From contig DATKVJ010000142.1 of NCBI GenBank assembly GCA_035530135.1, positions 1 to 64,000 of the forward strand: 64,000 nucleotides of DNA, in the 5' to 3' direction. The notes beneath the pieces are model-generated. The model did no database searches and was not told the DNA's origin. It saw only the letters and a list, made by a program, of their open reading frames with translations. Position 1 is the first letter of the stretch; every line of letters begins with the position of its first letter. Positions 42,345 through 51,584 of this stretch are shown one piece after another. The position numbers and the translations under genes were made by a program. The DNA comes from CAIYYX01 sp035530135 (GTDB lineage Bacteria > Pseudomonadota > Gammaproteobacteria > Burkholderiales > Rhodocyclaceae).

Positions 42345-43244
42345 ATGGCGGAAATTACCGCAAGCATGGTGAAGGAACTGCGCGAGAAGACCGACGCGCC
42401 GATGATGGAATGCAAGAGAGCGCTGACCGAGGCCGAGGGTGATCTCAATCGGGCCGAGGAGATCCTGCGCGTCAAGCTCGGCAGCAAGGCCAGCAAGGCG
42501 GCCGGCCGCGTCGCCGCGGAAGGCATCGTCGGCATCCATTTTTCCGCCGACGGCAAGCTGGGCAGCATGATCGAGGTCAACTGCGAGACCGACTTCGTCG
42601 CCAAGAACGACGATTTCCTGGCCTTCACCCGGAACCTGGCCGAACTGGTGGCCAAGAACGATCCGGCCGACGTCGCTGCGCTCTCGGCCGCCAACTTGGG
42701 CGACAAGACGGTCGAAGCCGCGCGCACCGCGCTGGTCGGCAAGATCGGCGAGAATCTCTCGATCCGCCGCTTCGTCCGAATCGCGGCCAAGGGCCGGCTG
42801 GCCAGCTACATCCACGGCGGCGCCAAGATCGGCGTGATCGTTGACCTGGTGGGCGGCGACGAGCAGTTGGCCCGCGATCTGGCGATGCACATCGCCGCCT
42901 CCAAGCCGAAGTCGCTCGACGCCTCCGGCGTGTCGGCCGAACTCCTGGACACCGAGCGGCGCATCGCCATCGAAAAGGCGCGCGAAGCCGGCAAGCCAGA
43001 GGCGATGCTGGAGAAGATCGCCGAGGGTACCGTGCAGAAATACCTGAAAGAAGTGACCCTGCTCGGCCAGCCCTTCGTCAAGGACGACAAGCAGACCGTG
43101 GAGCAGCTGCTGAAGGGCCGGGGAGCGAGCGTGGCGGGCTTCACGCTCTACATCGTCGGCGAGGGCATCGAGAAGAAGCAGAGCGATTTCGCCGCCGAGG
43201 TCGCCGCCCAGGCCGCTCAAGCAGCCAACTCGGCAGCGAAATAA
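42345..43244 (+). CDS. tsf: Translation elongation factor Ts
   Basis: 299 residues. The UBA-like N-terminus reads EITASMVKELREKTDAPMME, and the core has the family motif ETDFVAKNDDF. EF-Ts is the nucleotide exchange factor for EF-Tu. AATCTGGAGCAAGACA precedes the ATG. pyrH starts 9 bases after its stop. Confidence 0.98.
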   Translation: MAEITASMVKELREKTDAPMMECKRALTEAEGDLNRAEEILRVKLGSKASKAAGRVAAEGIVGIHFSADGKLGSMIEVNCETDFVAKNDDFLAFTRNLAELVAKNDPADVAALSAANLGDKTVEAARTALVGKIGENLSIRRFVRIAAKGRLASYIHGGAKIGVIVDLVGGDEQLARDLAMHIAASKPKSLDASGVSAELLDTERRIAIEKAREAGKPEAMLEKIAEGTVQKYLKEVTLLGQPFVKDDKQTVEQLLKGRGASVAGFTLYIVGEGIEKKQSDFAAEVAAQAAQAANSAAK

Positions 43245-43252
43245 GCACGGGC

Positions 43253-43966
43253 ATGCCCATCGCCTACAAGCGCATCCTGGTCAAGCTCTCGGGCGAGGCC
43301 CTGATGGGCGACGACGCCTACGGCATCAACCGCGCTACCCTGGCCAGGATCGTCGCCGAGATCGCCGCCGTGGTCGGGCTCGGCGTCGAGATCGGGGTGG
43401 TGATCGGCGGCGGCAACATCTTTCGCGGTCTCGCCGGCACCGCCACCGGCATGGACCGGGCGACGGCGGACTACATGGGCATGCTGGCCACGGTGATGAA
43501 CGCCATGGCGCTCGCCGACGCGATGCGTCAGGCGGGCGTCAACGCCCGCGTCCAGTCGGCGCTCAATATCGAGCAGGTGGTCGAGCCCTACATCCGGGGC
43601 AAGGCGATCCGCTACCTCGAAGAAGGCAAGGTCGTGATCTTCGGCGCCGGTACCGGCAACCCCTTCTTCACCACCGACACCGCCGCCGCGTTGCGCGGCT
43701 CGGAGATCGGCGCCGAGATCGTGCTCAAGGCGACCAAGGTCGACGGCGTCTATACCGCCGATCCGATGGTCGATGCCAGCGCCACCCGCTACGCCCGGAT
43801 CAGCTTCGACGAAGCCATCGCCCGCAACCTGAGAGTCATGGATGCCACGGCGCTGGCGCTGTGCCGCGACCAGCGTCTGCCCATCAACGTCTTTTCGATA
43901 TTCAAGGCAGGTGCATTGAAGCGCGTGGTGCTGGGTGAGGACGAGGGCACCATGGTGCACTGCTGA
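43253..43966 (+). CDS. pyrH: UMP kinase
   Basis: 237 residues of the amino-acid-kinase fold. The N-terminal phosphate loop is ILVKLSGEALMG, with GGGNIFRG and TGNPFFTTDTAAALR further in. It phosphorylates UMP to UDP and is regulated by GTP and UTP. It lies between tsf and frr as in most proteobacteria. Confidence 0.97.
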   Translation: MPIAYKRILVKLSGEALMGDDAYGINRATLARIVAEIAAVVGLGVEIGVVIGGGNIFRGLAGTATGMDRATADYMGMLATVMNAMALADAMRQAGVNARVQSALNIEQVVEPYIRGKAIRYLEEGKVVIFGAGTGNPFFTTDTAAALRGSEIGAEIVLKATKVDGVYTADPMVDASATRYARISFDEAIARNLRVMDATALALCRDQRLPINVFSIFKAGALKRVVLGEDEGTMVHC

Positions 43967-43979
43967 GGAGAAAATCAGG

Positions 43980-44537
43980 ATGACCGCCGAACTCAAGAAG
44001 ACCACCGAACAGAAGATGCAGAAGTCGCTCGACGCCTTGAAGGCCGACCTCGGCAAGATCCGCACCGGCCGGGCGCACACGGGCATCCTCGACCACGTCC
44101 AGGTCGATTACTACGGCTCGATGGTGCCGATCGGCCAGGTTGCCAACCTCACCCTGATCGATGCCCGCACCATCGGCGTGCAGGCGTGGGAGAAGCCGAT
44201 GATCGGCAAGGTCGAGCGCGCCATCCGCGACGCCGACCTGGGCCTCAATCCGGCGACGCAGGGCGACCTGATCCGGGTGCCGATGCCGGCCCTGACCGAA
44301 GAGCGACGGCGCGAACTGATCAAGGTGGTCAAGCACGAAGGCGAGAACGCCAAGATCGCGGTGCGCAACCTGCGCCGCGACGCCAACGCCCACCTCAAGG
44401 AGCGCTTGAAGAAGAAGGAAATCGCCGAGGATGTCGAACGCCGCGCCCAGGACGAGATTCAAAAGCTGACCGACCGCTTCGTGACGGAAATCGACAAGAT
44501 GCTCGCCGACAAGGAAAAGGACTTGATGGCCGTCTGA
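43980..44537 (+). CDS. frr: Ribosome recycling factor
   Basis: 185 residues, all-helical domain I plus a small beta domain II. Conserved stretches are LGKIRTGRAHTGILDHV, VQAWEKPMIGKVERAI, and LTEERRRELIKVVK. It splits post-termination ribosomes together with EF-G. The ATG at 43980 follows AGGAG at 43966-43970 at good spacing; a longer in-frame start at 43935 lies inside pyrH. Confidence 0.98.
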   Translation: MTAELKKTTEQKMQKSLDALKADLGKIRTGRAHTGILDHVQVDYYGSMVPIGQVANLTLIDARTIGVQAWEKPMIGKVERAIRDADLGLNPATQGDLIRVPMPALTEERRRELIKVVKHEGENAKIAVRNLRRDANAHLKERLKKKEIAEDVERRAQDEIQKLTDRFVTEIDKMLADKEKDLMAV

Positions 44538-44569
44538 ACGCGGTCTCATTGCCAACGGAGGGAGATGGT

Positions 44570-45397
44570 TTGAGCCGTTCGCCCAGTTCCACCCAGGTCA
44601 TCCCCGCGGCCGGCGTCGGTCCGCAGCACGTCGCCATCATCATGGACGGCAACGGCCGCTGGGCCAAGAAGCGCTTCATGCCGCGCATCGCCGGCCACAA
44701 GCGCGGCGTCGAGAGCGTGCGCGAAATCGTCAAGGCCTGCATCGAACGCCGCATTCCCTATCTCACCCTGTTCGCCTTCAGTTCAGAGAACTGGCGCCGC
44801 CCGGCGGAAGAGGTCTCGTTCCTGATGGGGCTGTTCATGCGCGCCCTGGAAGACGAGGTGGCCAAGCTCCACAGGAACGGCGTGCGCTTCCACGTGGTCG
44901 GCGATCTCTCCCGCTTCGAGCCGAAGCTGGTCGAATTGATCCGCCGCGGCGAGGTACTGACCGCCGGAGAGACGCGTCTCACGCTCACCATCGCCGCGAA
45001 CTACGGCGGCCGCTGGGACATCCTGAGGGCGGTCGACCGCATGCTCGCTGCCTGGCCCGATAAGCGCGGCGATTTTACCGAGGCCGACCTCGCGCCGCAT
45101 CTGGCGATGGCCTACGCCCCCGAGCCGGACCTGTTCATCCGTACCGGCGGCGAGGAGCGCGTCAGCAATTTTCTGCTCTGGCAACTCGCCTACACCGAGC
45201 TGTATTTCACCGACATGCTCTGGCCGGATTTTGACGCTGCCGCGCTCGATGCCGCGATCGCCTCCTACCGCAGCCGCGAGCGCCGTTTCGGGCGAACCAG
45301 CGAGCAACTCGGCGAACCGCGCGGCGAACGCCAGCCGCCGGCGGACCGCGACGCGCGCGCCGAAATTGCGCTGGAGGCCGAGCGCCCAGATGCTTAA
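44570..45397 (+). CDS. uppS: Undecaprenyl diphosphate synthase
   Basis: 275 residues of the cis-prenyltransferase family. Motifs are IIMDGNGRWAKKR (catalytic Asp26, Trp31 nearby), SSENWRRP, and the closing RTGGEERVSNFLLWQ then YTELYFTDMLWPDF. It makes the C55 lipid carrier for peptidoglycan and O-antigen. The likely start is TTG at 44570, with GGAGGGAG five bases upstream; no ATG gives a sensible N-terminus. The C-terminus carries an extra Arg/Glu-rich tail. The stop overlaps cdsA by eight bases. Confidence 0.93.
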   Translation: MSRSPSSTQVIPAAGVGPQHVAIIMDGNGRWAKKRFMPRIAGHKRGVESVREIVKACIERRIPYLTLFAFSSENWRRPAEEVSFLMGLFMRALEDEVAKLHRNGVRFHVVGDLSRFEPKLVELIRRGEVLTAGETRLTLTIAANYGGRWDILRAVDRMLAAWPDKRGDFTEADLAPHLAMAYAPEPDLFIRTGGEERVSNFLLWQLAYTELYFTDMLWPDFDAAALDAAIASYRSRERRFGRTSEQLGEPRGERQPPADRDARAEIALEAERPDA

Positions 45398-46190
45398 GAC
45401 GCGGGTCATCACCGCGCTGTGCCTCGCCGCCGGACTCCTCGCAGCGCTGTTCCTGCTGCCGCCGGCGGCGAGCAGTACCCTGTTCGCCGCCGTCATCGCG
45501 CTGGGCGCCTGGGAATGGGCCGGGCTGCTGCGCGCGAGCGGGCGCGCTCGCCGGCGCTACGCCTTGCTCACCCTGGCGCCTTGCCTCTCGCTCTACCTTT
45601 TCGGCATGCCGGCGGCGGTGACCGGAGGCCTCTGGTTCCTGGCGCTGGGCTTCTGGTTGCTGCTGGTGCCGCTGTGGTTTTCGCGCCGCTGGGCGCTCAA
45701 GGCGGACCTCAATGGCTTCCTGCTCGGCTGGCTGCTGCTCGTGCCCAGCTGGGCGGCGATGGTGACGCTGCAGCGGCGTAGCCCGCTGCTTCTGCTCGCG
45801 GCGATGAGTCTGGTCTGGGTCGCCGACATCGCCGCCTATTTCGCCGGCCGCGCCTGGGGCAGGCGCAAACTCGCGCCGACCATCAGCCCGGGCAAGACTT
45901 GGGAGGGCGCCGCCGGCGCACTCGTGGCGGTGATCATTTACGGCCTGTTGCTCGGTATTGCCACCGGCCGTCTGAATAAACCGCGCCAGTTCGCTGTGGC
46001 TGCCGCAGCCCTGGCGCTGGCCACGGCGGTCAGCATCGTCGGCGACCTGTTCGAATCCCTGGCCAAGCGCCAGGCGGGCGTCAAGGACAGCAGCGCGCTG
46101 CTGCCCGGCCACGGCGGCGTCCTGGACCGCATCGACAGTCTCACCTCGACCCTGCCGCTGGTCGCCCTGGCCGCGGTCTGCCTGGCCTGA
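45390..46190 (+). CDS. cdsA: Phosphatidate cytidylyltransferase
   Basis: 266 residues with about seven to eight membrane helices. The family signature is in the C-terminal third: SPGKTWEGAAGALVAV, then KRQAGVKDSSALLPGHGG with GGVLDRIDS. It makes CDP-diacylglycerol, the precursor of all phospholipids. It overlaps uppS and is followed two bases later by dxr. Confidence 0.95.
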   Translation: MLKTRVITALCLAAGLLAALFLLPPAASSTLFAAVIALGAWEWAGLLRASGRARRRYALLTLAPCLSLYLFGMPAAVTGGLWFLALGFWLLLVPLWFSRRWALKADLNGFLLGWLLLVPSWAAMVTLQRRSPLLLLAAMSLVWVADIAAYFAGRAWGRRKLAPTISPGKTWEGAAGALVAVIIYGLLLGIATGRLNKPRQFAVAAAALALATAVSIVGDLFESLAKRQAGVKDSSALLPGHGGVLDRIDSLTSTLPLVALAAVCLA

Positions 46191-46191
46191 C

Positions 46192-47388
46192 ATGGCGGCT
46201 TCCGAGAGAAGGCGACTGACCGTACTCGGCGCCAGCGGCTCGATCGGCGTCAGCACGCTCGACGTGGTGGCGCGCCATCCGGAGCGCTTCGAGGTGGTCG
46301 CGCTCTCCGCCCATACGCGCGTCGATGTACTGGCCCAGCAGTGCCTGCGCCATCGTCCGCGCTACGCCGTTGTGGCGAGCGAGGCGGATGCCCGCGCGCT
46401 GGCGGCGCGGCTCGCCGCAGCGAATCTATCCACCGAGGTGCTGGCGGGTCCGGCGGCGCTGGCGCAGGTGGCGACGCTCGCCGAAGTCGACACCGTGATG
46501 GCCGCGATCGTCGGCGCCGCCGGCCTGGCGCCGACCCTGGCGGCGGTACGCGCCGGCAAGCGCATCCTGCTCGCCAACAAGGAAGTGCTGGTGATGGCCG
46601 GCGCCGTGTTCATGGCGGAGCTGAGGCGCTCGGGCGCGATCCTGCTGCCCATCGACAGCGAGCACAATGCGGTGTTCCAGTCCCTGCCCGCCGACTACGA
46701 CGGTTCCTTCGGCAACAAGGGGGTGCGCCGCATCCTGCTCACGGCTTCGGGCGGACCCTTCCTCAAAACGCCGCTCGGGGAACTCGCCGGGGTCACGCCG
46801 GACCAGGCCTGCGCCCATCCGAACTGGGTGATGGGGCGCAAGATTTCCGTGGATTCGGCGACCATGATGAACAAGGGCCTCGAGGTGATCGAGGCGCACT
46901 GGCTGTTTAATGCGCCGGCGGCGAAAATCGAGGTGGTGATCCATCCACAGAGCGTGATCCATTCTCTGGTCGAATACGCCGATGGCTCGGTGCTGGCGCA
47001 ACTGGGCAACCCGGACATGCGCACGCCGATCGCCCAGGCGCTGGCCTATCCGGAGCGGATCGAGGCCGGCGTGGCGCCGCTCGACCTGTTCGCGATCGCG
47101 CAGCTCAACTTCGAGCGCCCCGATTTCTCCCGCTTTCCCTGCCTGGCGCTGGCCTACCAGGCGCTCGCCGCCGGCGGCAGCGCCGCCACCGTGTTGAACG
47201 CCGCCAACGAGGTGGCGGTGGCCGCCTTCCTCGCCGGCAAGCTGCCCTATCCGGCCATCGCCGATACCATCGCCGCGGTGCTCGATGCGCTCCCCGGCGC
47301 CCCGATGCCGGATCTGGAGGCGGTGCGGGACGCCGACCAGGCGGCCCGCGCCGCCGCCACCGTCACCCTGGCGCGCCGATCCCGATGA
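46192..47388 (+). CDS. dxr: 1-deoxy-D-xylulose-5-phosphate reductoisomerase
   Basis: 398 residues. NADPH motif LGASGSIGVSTLDVV at the N-terminus, then ANKEVLVMAG, PIDSEHNAVFQ, LTASGGPF, and NWVMGRKISVDSATMMNKG, which carry metal and substrate ligands. It commits DXP to the MEP isoprenoid pathway, feeding uppS upstream in the same operon. It overlaps rseP by four bases. Confidence 0.97.
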   Translation: MAASERRRLTVLGASGSIGVSTLDVVARHPERFEVVALSAHTRVDVLAQQCLRHRPRYAVVASEADARALAARLAAANLSTEVLAGPAALAQVATLAEVDTVMAAIVGAAGLAPTLAAVRAGKRILLANKEVLVMAGAVFMAELRRSGAILLPIDSEHNAVFQSLPADYDGSFGNKGVRRILLTASGGPFLKTPLGELAGVTPDQACAHPNWVMGRKISVDSATMMNKGLEVIEAHWLFNAPAAKIEVVIHPQSVIHSLVEYADGSVLAQLGNPDMRTPIAQALAYPERIEAGVAPLDLFAIAQLNFERPDFSRFPCLALAYQALAAGGSAATVLNAANEVAVAAFLAGKLPYPAIADTIAAVLDALPGAPMPDLEAVRDADQAARAAATVTLARRSR

Positions 47389-48758
47389 GTCCGGGCAACC
47401 TCGCCTTCACCCTGGCCGCCTTCGCGCTGGCCCTGGGCATCCTGATCATCGTGCACGAGTTCGGCCACTATGTCGCGGCGCGGGCCATCGGGGTCAAGGT
47501 GCTGCGCTTCTCGCTCGGCTTCGGCCGGCCGTTGTGGCTCAAGCGGCTCGGGCGCGACCGCACCGAATGGGCGATCGCCGCCTTTCCGCTGGGCGGCTAC
47601 GTCAAGATGCTGGACGAACGCGAAGGGCCGGTGGCCGCGCACGAATTGCCGCGCGCCTTCAACCGCCAGTCGGTGGGCAAGCGTTTTCTGGTGGTCGCCG
47701 CGGGCCCCCTGGCCAATCTGCTGCTGGCGATCCTGATCTACTGGCTGCTGTTCATGCACGGGACGGCGGCGCTGCGGCCGCTGCTGGCAGCGCCGCCGGC
47801 CGCCACCGCTGCGGCGGCGGCCGGGCTGAAAGACGGCGACGCTGTCCGCGCCGTCGACGGCAAGCGCGTGATGAGCTGGGAGGAGATGCGCTGGGAACTC
47901 ATCCAGTCGGTGCTCGCGCATCCGGTGGTGACGCTGGAGGTGGAGAACCGGCAGCACGAGATCGCGCTGCGCCGCCTGGATACCGGCGCGCTCAATGCCG
48001 CCGATCCCGCCCCCGATCTGCCGCAGCGCCTTGGCCTCGTGCCCTATCGTCCGCCGCTCCCACCCGTGGTCGGCGAGGTGACCAAGGCTTCGGCGGCCGA
48101 GGAGGCGGGGATCCGCGCCGGCGACCGCTTCACCGCCGTGGCCGGGCAGCCGGTCTCGGACTGGCGCGAGGTGGCAGCGATGATCCGCGCTTCGCCGGGC
48201 CGGCTGCTGAAGTTCGATCTCTTGCGGCAAGGACAAAGGATCGCGCTGCAGGCGCGCCCGGCGGCGGTGGAGGAGGGCGGCCGGCGCATCGGCCGGCTCG
48301 GCATCATGGCGCAAGACGATCCTTCATTGCGCGCCCAGATGCTGACCACCGTGCGCTACGACGCCTTGCCCGCCCTGGGTCACGCGACGAGGCAGACCTG
48401 GAGCACTTCGGTACTCAGCCTGAGGATGATCGGGCGCATGATCAGCGGCGAAGCATCGTGGAAGAATCTCTCCGGGCCGGTGACCATCGCCGACTATGCC
48501 GGACAGTCCGCCAGGCTCGGCTGGAGCCATTATCTGAGCTTCCTGGCGCTGATCAGCATCAGCCTCGGCGTGCTCAACCTGCTGCCCATTCCGATACTGG
48601 ATGGCGGCCATTTATTGTATTATATGGCGGAGATAATCAAGGGCGGCCCGCTTCCCGAGCGGGTGATGGAAATCGGTCAGCAAATCGGCCTGGGACTGCT
48701 GATAATGCTGATGGCATTCGCCTTCTACAACGATATTAACCGCCTTGTTTCCGGATAG
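47385..48758 (+). CDS. rseP: RIP metalloprotease RseP
   Basis: 457 residues, site-2 protease type. Zinc motif HEFGH at residues 24-28 in the first membrane segment, two PDZ domains in the periplasmic loop (about residues 130-300), and LPIPILDGGHLLYYM near 400-412 in the last membrane region. It cleaves anti-sigma factors such as RseA after DegS, releasing sigma-E. It lies just upstream of bamA, whose state feeds that pathway. Confidence 0.96.
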   Translation: MSPGNLAFTLAAFALALGILIIVHEFGHYVAARAIGVKVLRFSLGFGRPLWLKRLGRDRTEWAIAAFPLGGYVKMLDEREGPVAAHELPRAFNRQSVGKRFLVVAAGPLANLLLAILIYWLLFMHGTAALRPLLAAPPAATAAAAAGLKDGDAVRAVDGKRVMSWEEMRWELIQSVLAHPVVTLEVENRQHEIALRRLDTGALNAADPAPDLPQRLGLVPYRPPLPPVVGEVTKASAAEEAGIRAGDRFTAVAGQPVSDWREVAAMIRASPGRLLKFDLLRQGQRIALQARPAAVEEGGRRIGRLGIMAQDDPSLRAQMLTTVRYDALPALGHATRQTWSTSVLSLRMIGRMISGEASWKNLSGPVTIADYAGQSARLGWSHYLSFLALISISLGVLNLLPIPILDGGHLLYYMAEIIKGGPLPERVMEIGQQIGLGLLIMLMAFAFYNDINRLVSG

Positions 48759-48762
48759 CCGA

Positions 48763-51045
48763 ATGAATAAAAACCTGATCGCTGGACTGGTTGCAGCACT
48801 GTTCGCGACCTCGGCCTCTGCCTTCGCCCCCTTCAAAGTCAAGGACATCCGCGTCGAAGGCATCCAGCGCACCGAAGCGGGAACCGTGTTCAGCTATCTC
48901 CCGGTCAAGGTCGGCGAGACCATGGACGACGACAAGGCCGCGCAAGCGATCAAGGCCCTGTTCGCGACCGGCTTCTTCAAGGACGTGCGCCTGGAGATCG
49001 ACAACGGCGTGCTGGTGGTGGTCGTCGAGGAACGGCCGGCGATCGCCTCGGTCACCTTCACCGGCATGAAGGCCTTCGAGAAGGAACAGATCACGAAGGG
49101 CCTGGCCGACGTCGGCCTGGCCGAATCGCGGATCTTCGACCGTTCGCTGGTGGACAAGGCCGAGCAGGAACTGAAGCGCCAATACCTGACCCGCGGCTAC
49201 TACGGCGTCCAGGTCACGACCACGATCACGCCGCTGGAGCGGAACCGAGTCGGCATCAATTTCGCGGTCGACGAAGGCGAAATCGCCAAGATCAAGGAGA
49301 TCAACATCGTCGGCGCCCACGCCTTCAAGGAGAAGGATCTGCGGGACCTGTTCGTGCTGCGGACGCCCGGCTGGCTGACCTGGTACACCAAGAACGACCA
49401 GTATTCGAAGCAGAAGCTCGCGGGCGACCTGGAGACGCTGCGCTCCTACTACCTCAACCGCGGCTACCTCGAGTTCAACATCGATTCCACCCAGGTGACG
49501 ATCTCCCCCGACAAGCAGGACATCTACATCACGGTGAATATCTCCGAGGGCGCGCAATACCAGGTCTCCTCGATCAAGCTGGCCGGCAAACTGCTGCTGC
49601 CCGAAGCAGAACTGAAGAAGCTGGTCACCATCAAGCCCGGCGACATCTTCTCGCGCGAGAAGCTGACCGAGACCACCAAGAAGATCAGCGAGCGCCTGGG
49701 CAACGAGGGTTACGCCTTCGCCAACGTGAATGCGGCGCCGGAGATCGACAAGGAAAAGCGCCGGGTGGCCTTCACCATTTTTATCGACCCCGGCCGGCGC
49801 GTCTATGTGCGACAGATCAACATTTCGGGCAACACCCGCACCCGCGACGAGGTGATCCGCCGCGAAATGCGCCAGATGGAGGCGAGTTGGTATGACGGCG
49901 AGAAGATCAACCGGTCGCGCACCCGGGTCGATCGCCTCGGCTATTTCGACGACGTGACGGTGGAGACCCCCGCCGTTCCCGCGACCAACGACCAGGTCGA
50001 TGTCGATTTCAAGGTCAAGGAGAAGCCGACCGGCAGTGTGATGGTCGGAGCCGGCTTCTCCAGTTCCGAGAAATTCGTCCTGTCCGGCTCCCTGCAGCAG
50101 GACAATCTCTTCGGCAGTGGCAAGAACGTGGGCGTCCAGCTTTCCACCAGCAAGATCAATTCGGTCTATTCCTTCTCCTACACCGATCCGTATTACACCA
50201 TCGACGGCATCAGCCGCGGCTTCGACATTTACAAGCGCAAGACGGACACCAGTTCCCTGGTGGTGGGCTCCTACGGCAGCAAATCGCTGGGCGGCGGCGT
50301 GCGCTACGGTGTGCCGGTCACCGAGGACGACTCGGTCAGCTTCGGCTTGTCCGGCGACGCCACCGAAATCACAGTCGATAGCAACAGTCCGCTGCAGTTC
50401 CAGAAGTACGTGAACGACTTCGGCTCGTCGAACACGACCCTGCTCGGCACGGTGGGCTGGGCCAAGGACACCATCGACAGTCGCTATTACCCGACCAAGG
50501 GTTCGATCAACCGCGCCATCGCCGAGGTCGGCCTGCCGGGCGGGAGTCTGCACTACTATCGTGCTACCTTCCAGCATCAGCAGTTCATCCCGGTGTTCAG
50601 CAGCAAGAGCACGCTCTCGGTCGATGCCGAATTCGGTTTTGCCAACGGCTATGGCGGCCGGGCGCTGCCCTTCTTCAAGAATTACTATGCCGGCGGCATC
50701 GGTTCGGTGCGCGGCTACGACAATAGTTCGCTCGGCCCGATCGATCCGGCGACGGGCACCCGCCTGGGCGGCAACCGCCGTCTGGTGGGCAATGCCGAAT
50801 GGCTGCTGCCGATGCCGGGGATGGGCCTGGACAAGTCGGTGCGGCTGGGCGTCTTTGTCGATGGAGGTCAGGTCTGGGGCAGCGGGCAGAAAATCAGCCT
50901 GGGCGATCTGCGCTACAGCGCCGGCGTATCCTTGGTCTGGTCTTCGCCGATGGGTCCGCTGAAGTTCAGCTTCGCCAATCCGCTGAACAAAAAGCCCGAA
51001 GACAATATCCAGCGCCTGCAATTCCAAATGGGTACGGTATTCTGA
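48763..51045 (+). CDS. bamA: Outer membrane protein assembly factor BamA
   Basis: 760 residues. Signal peptide (NLIAGLVAALFATSASAFA), then five POTRA domains (first PFKVKDIRVEGIQRTEAGTV in part; the others at about 90, 170, 260 and 345), and an Omp85 barrel ending in a C-terminal Phe (FQMGTVF). It folds and inserts outer-membrane proteins. The start at 48763 gives the signal peptide directly; an upstream in-frame ATG at 48745 lies within rseP. Confidence 0.97.
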   Translation: MNKNLIAGLVAALFATSASAFAPFKVKDIRVEGIQRTEAGTVFSYLPVKVGETMDDDKAAQAIKALFATGFFKDVRLEIDNGVLVVVVEERPAIASVTFTGMKAFEKEQITKGLADVGLAESRIFDRSLVDKAEQELKRQYLTRGYYGVQVTTTITPLERNRVGINFAVDEGEIAKIKEINIVGAHAFKEKDLRDLFVLRTPGWLTWYTKNDQYSKQKLAGDLETLRSYYLNRGYLEFNIDSTQVTISPDKQDIYITVNISEGAQYQVSSIKLAGKLLLPEAELKKLVTIKPGDIFSREKLTETTKKISERLGNEGYAFANVNAAPEIDKEKRRVAFTIFIDPGRRVYVRQINISGNTRTRDEVIRREMRQMEASWYDGEKINRSRTRVDRLGYFDDVTVETPAVPATNDQVDVDFKVKEKPTGSVMVGAGFSSSEKFVLSGSLQQDNLFGSGKNVGVQLSTSKINSVYSFSYTDPYYTIDGISRGFDIYKRKTDTSSLVVGSYGSKSLGGGVRYGVPVTEDDSVSFGLSGDATEITVDSNSPLQFQKYVNDFGSSNTTLLGTVGWAKDTIDSRYYPTKGSINRAIAEVGLPGGSLHYYRATFQHQQFIPVFSSKSTLSVDAEFGFANGYGGRALPFFKNYYAGGIGSVRGYDNSSLGPIDPATGTRLGGNRRLVGNAEWLLPMPGMGLDKSVRLGVFVDGGQVWGSGQKISLGDLRYSAGVSLVWSSPMGPLKFSFANPLNKKPEDNIQRLQFQMGTVF

Positions 51046-51073
51046 TATTCTTATCGCAGCAAGGAGAACCAAG

Positions 51074-51580
51074 TTGAACAAAATTTTCATCCCGATGCTG
51101 GCCGCCGCCTGCCTGTTCGCCGCCGCTCCCGCCAGCGCTGAAATCAAGATCGGCTTCGTAAACAGCCAGCGTATCCTGAACGACGCGCCGCAGGCTGCCA
51201 AGGCGAAGAAGAAGATCGAGAAGGAGTTCGAGAAGCGGGACCAGGACTTGCAGAAGGTCGCCAAGCAGTTGCAGACGATGCAGGCGAACATGCAGAAGAA
51301 CTCGGTCACCATGTCGGATTCCGAGCGGCTCGACAAGGAACGCCAGTTCAACGAACTCAACCGCGACTTCCAGCGCAAGCAAAGGGAATTCCGCGAAGAC
51401 CTGAACCTGCGCCAGAACGAGGAAATGGCGGCGATTTTCGACAAGGTCAACAAGGTCATCAAGAACATCGCCGAGACCGAGAAGTTCGACCTCATCCTCC
51501 AGGAGGCGGTCTATGCCAGCCCGCGCATCGACCTGACCGACCGGGTGATCAAGGCGTTGAGCGACGGCTCCACCAAGTAA
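51074..51580 (+). CDS. skp: Periplasmic chaperone Skp/OmpH
   Basis: 168 residues: signal peptide to ASA near residue 22, then IKIGFVNSQRIL and a long Lys/Glu/Gln-rich coiled coil (tentacles). It carries unfolded outer-membrane proteins to BamA. Translation appears to start at TTG (51074) with AAGGAGAACC just upstream. The bamA-skp-lpxD order is conserved in proteobacteria. Confidence 0.93.
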   Translation: MNKIFIPMLAAACLFAAAPASAEIKIGFVNSQRILNDAPQAAKAKKKIEKEFEKRDQDLQKVAKQLQTMQANMQKNSVTMSDSERLDKERQFNELNRDFQRKQREFREDLNLRQNEEMAAIFDKVNKVIKNIAETEKFDLILQEAVYASPRIDLTDRVIKALSDGSTK

Positions 51581-51584
51581 GCGT

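Noticed and set aside
48736..51495. A 919-codon minus-strand open frame opposite bamA and skp
   Set aside because: Shadow frame; bamA and skp on the other strand have clear signal peptides, domains and conserved order.
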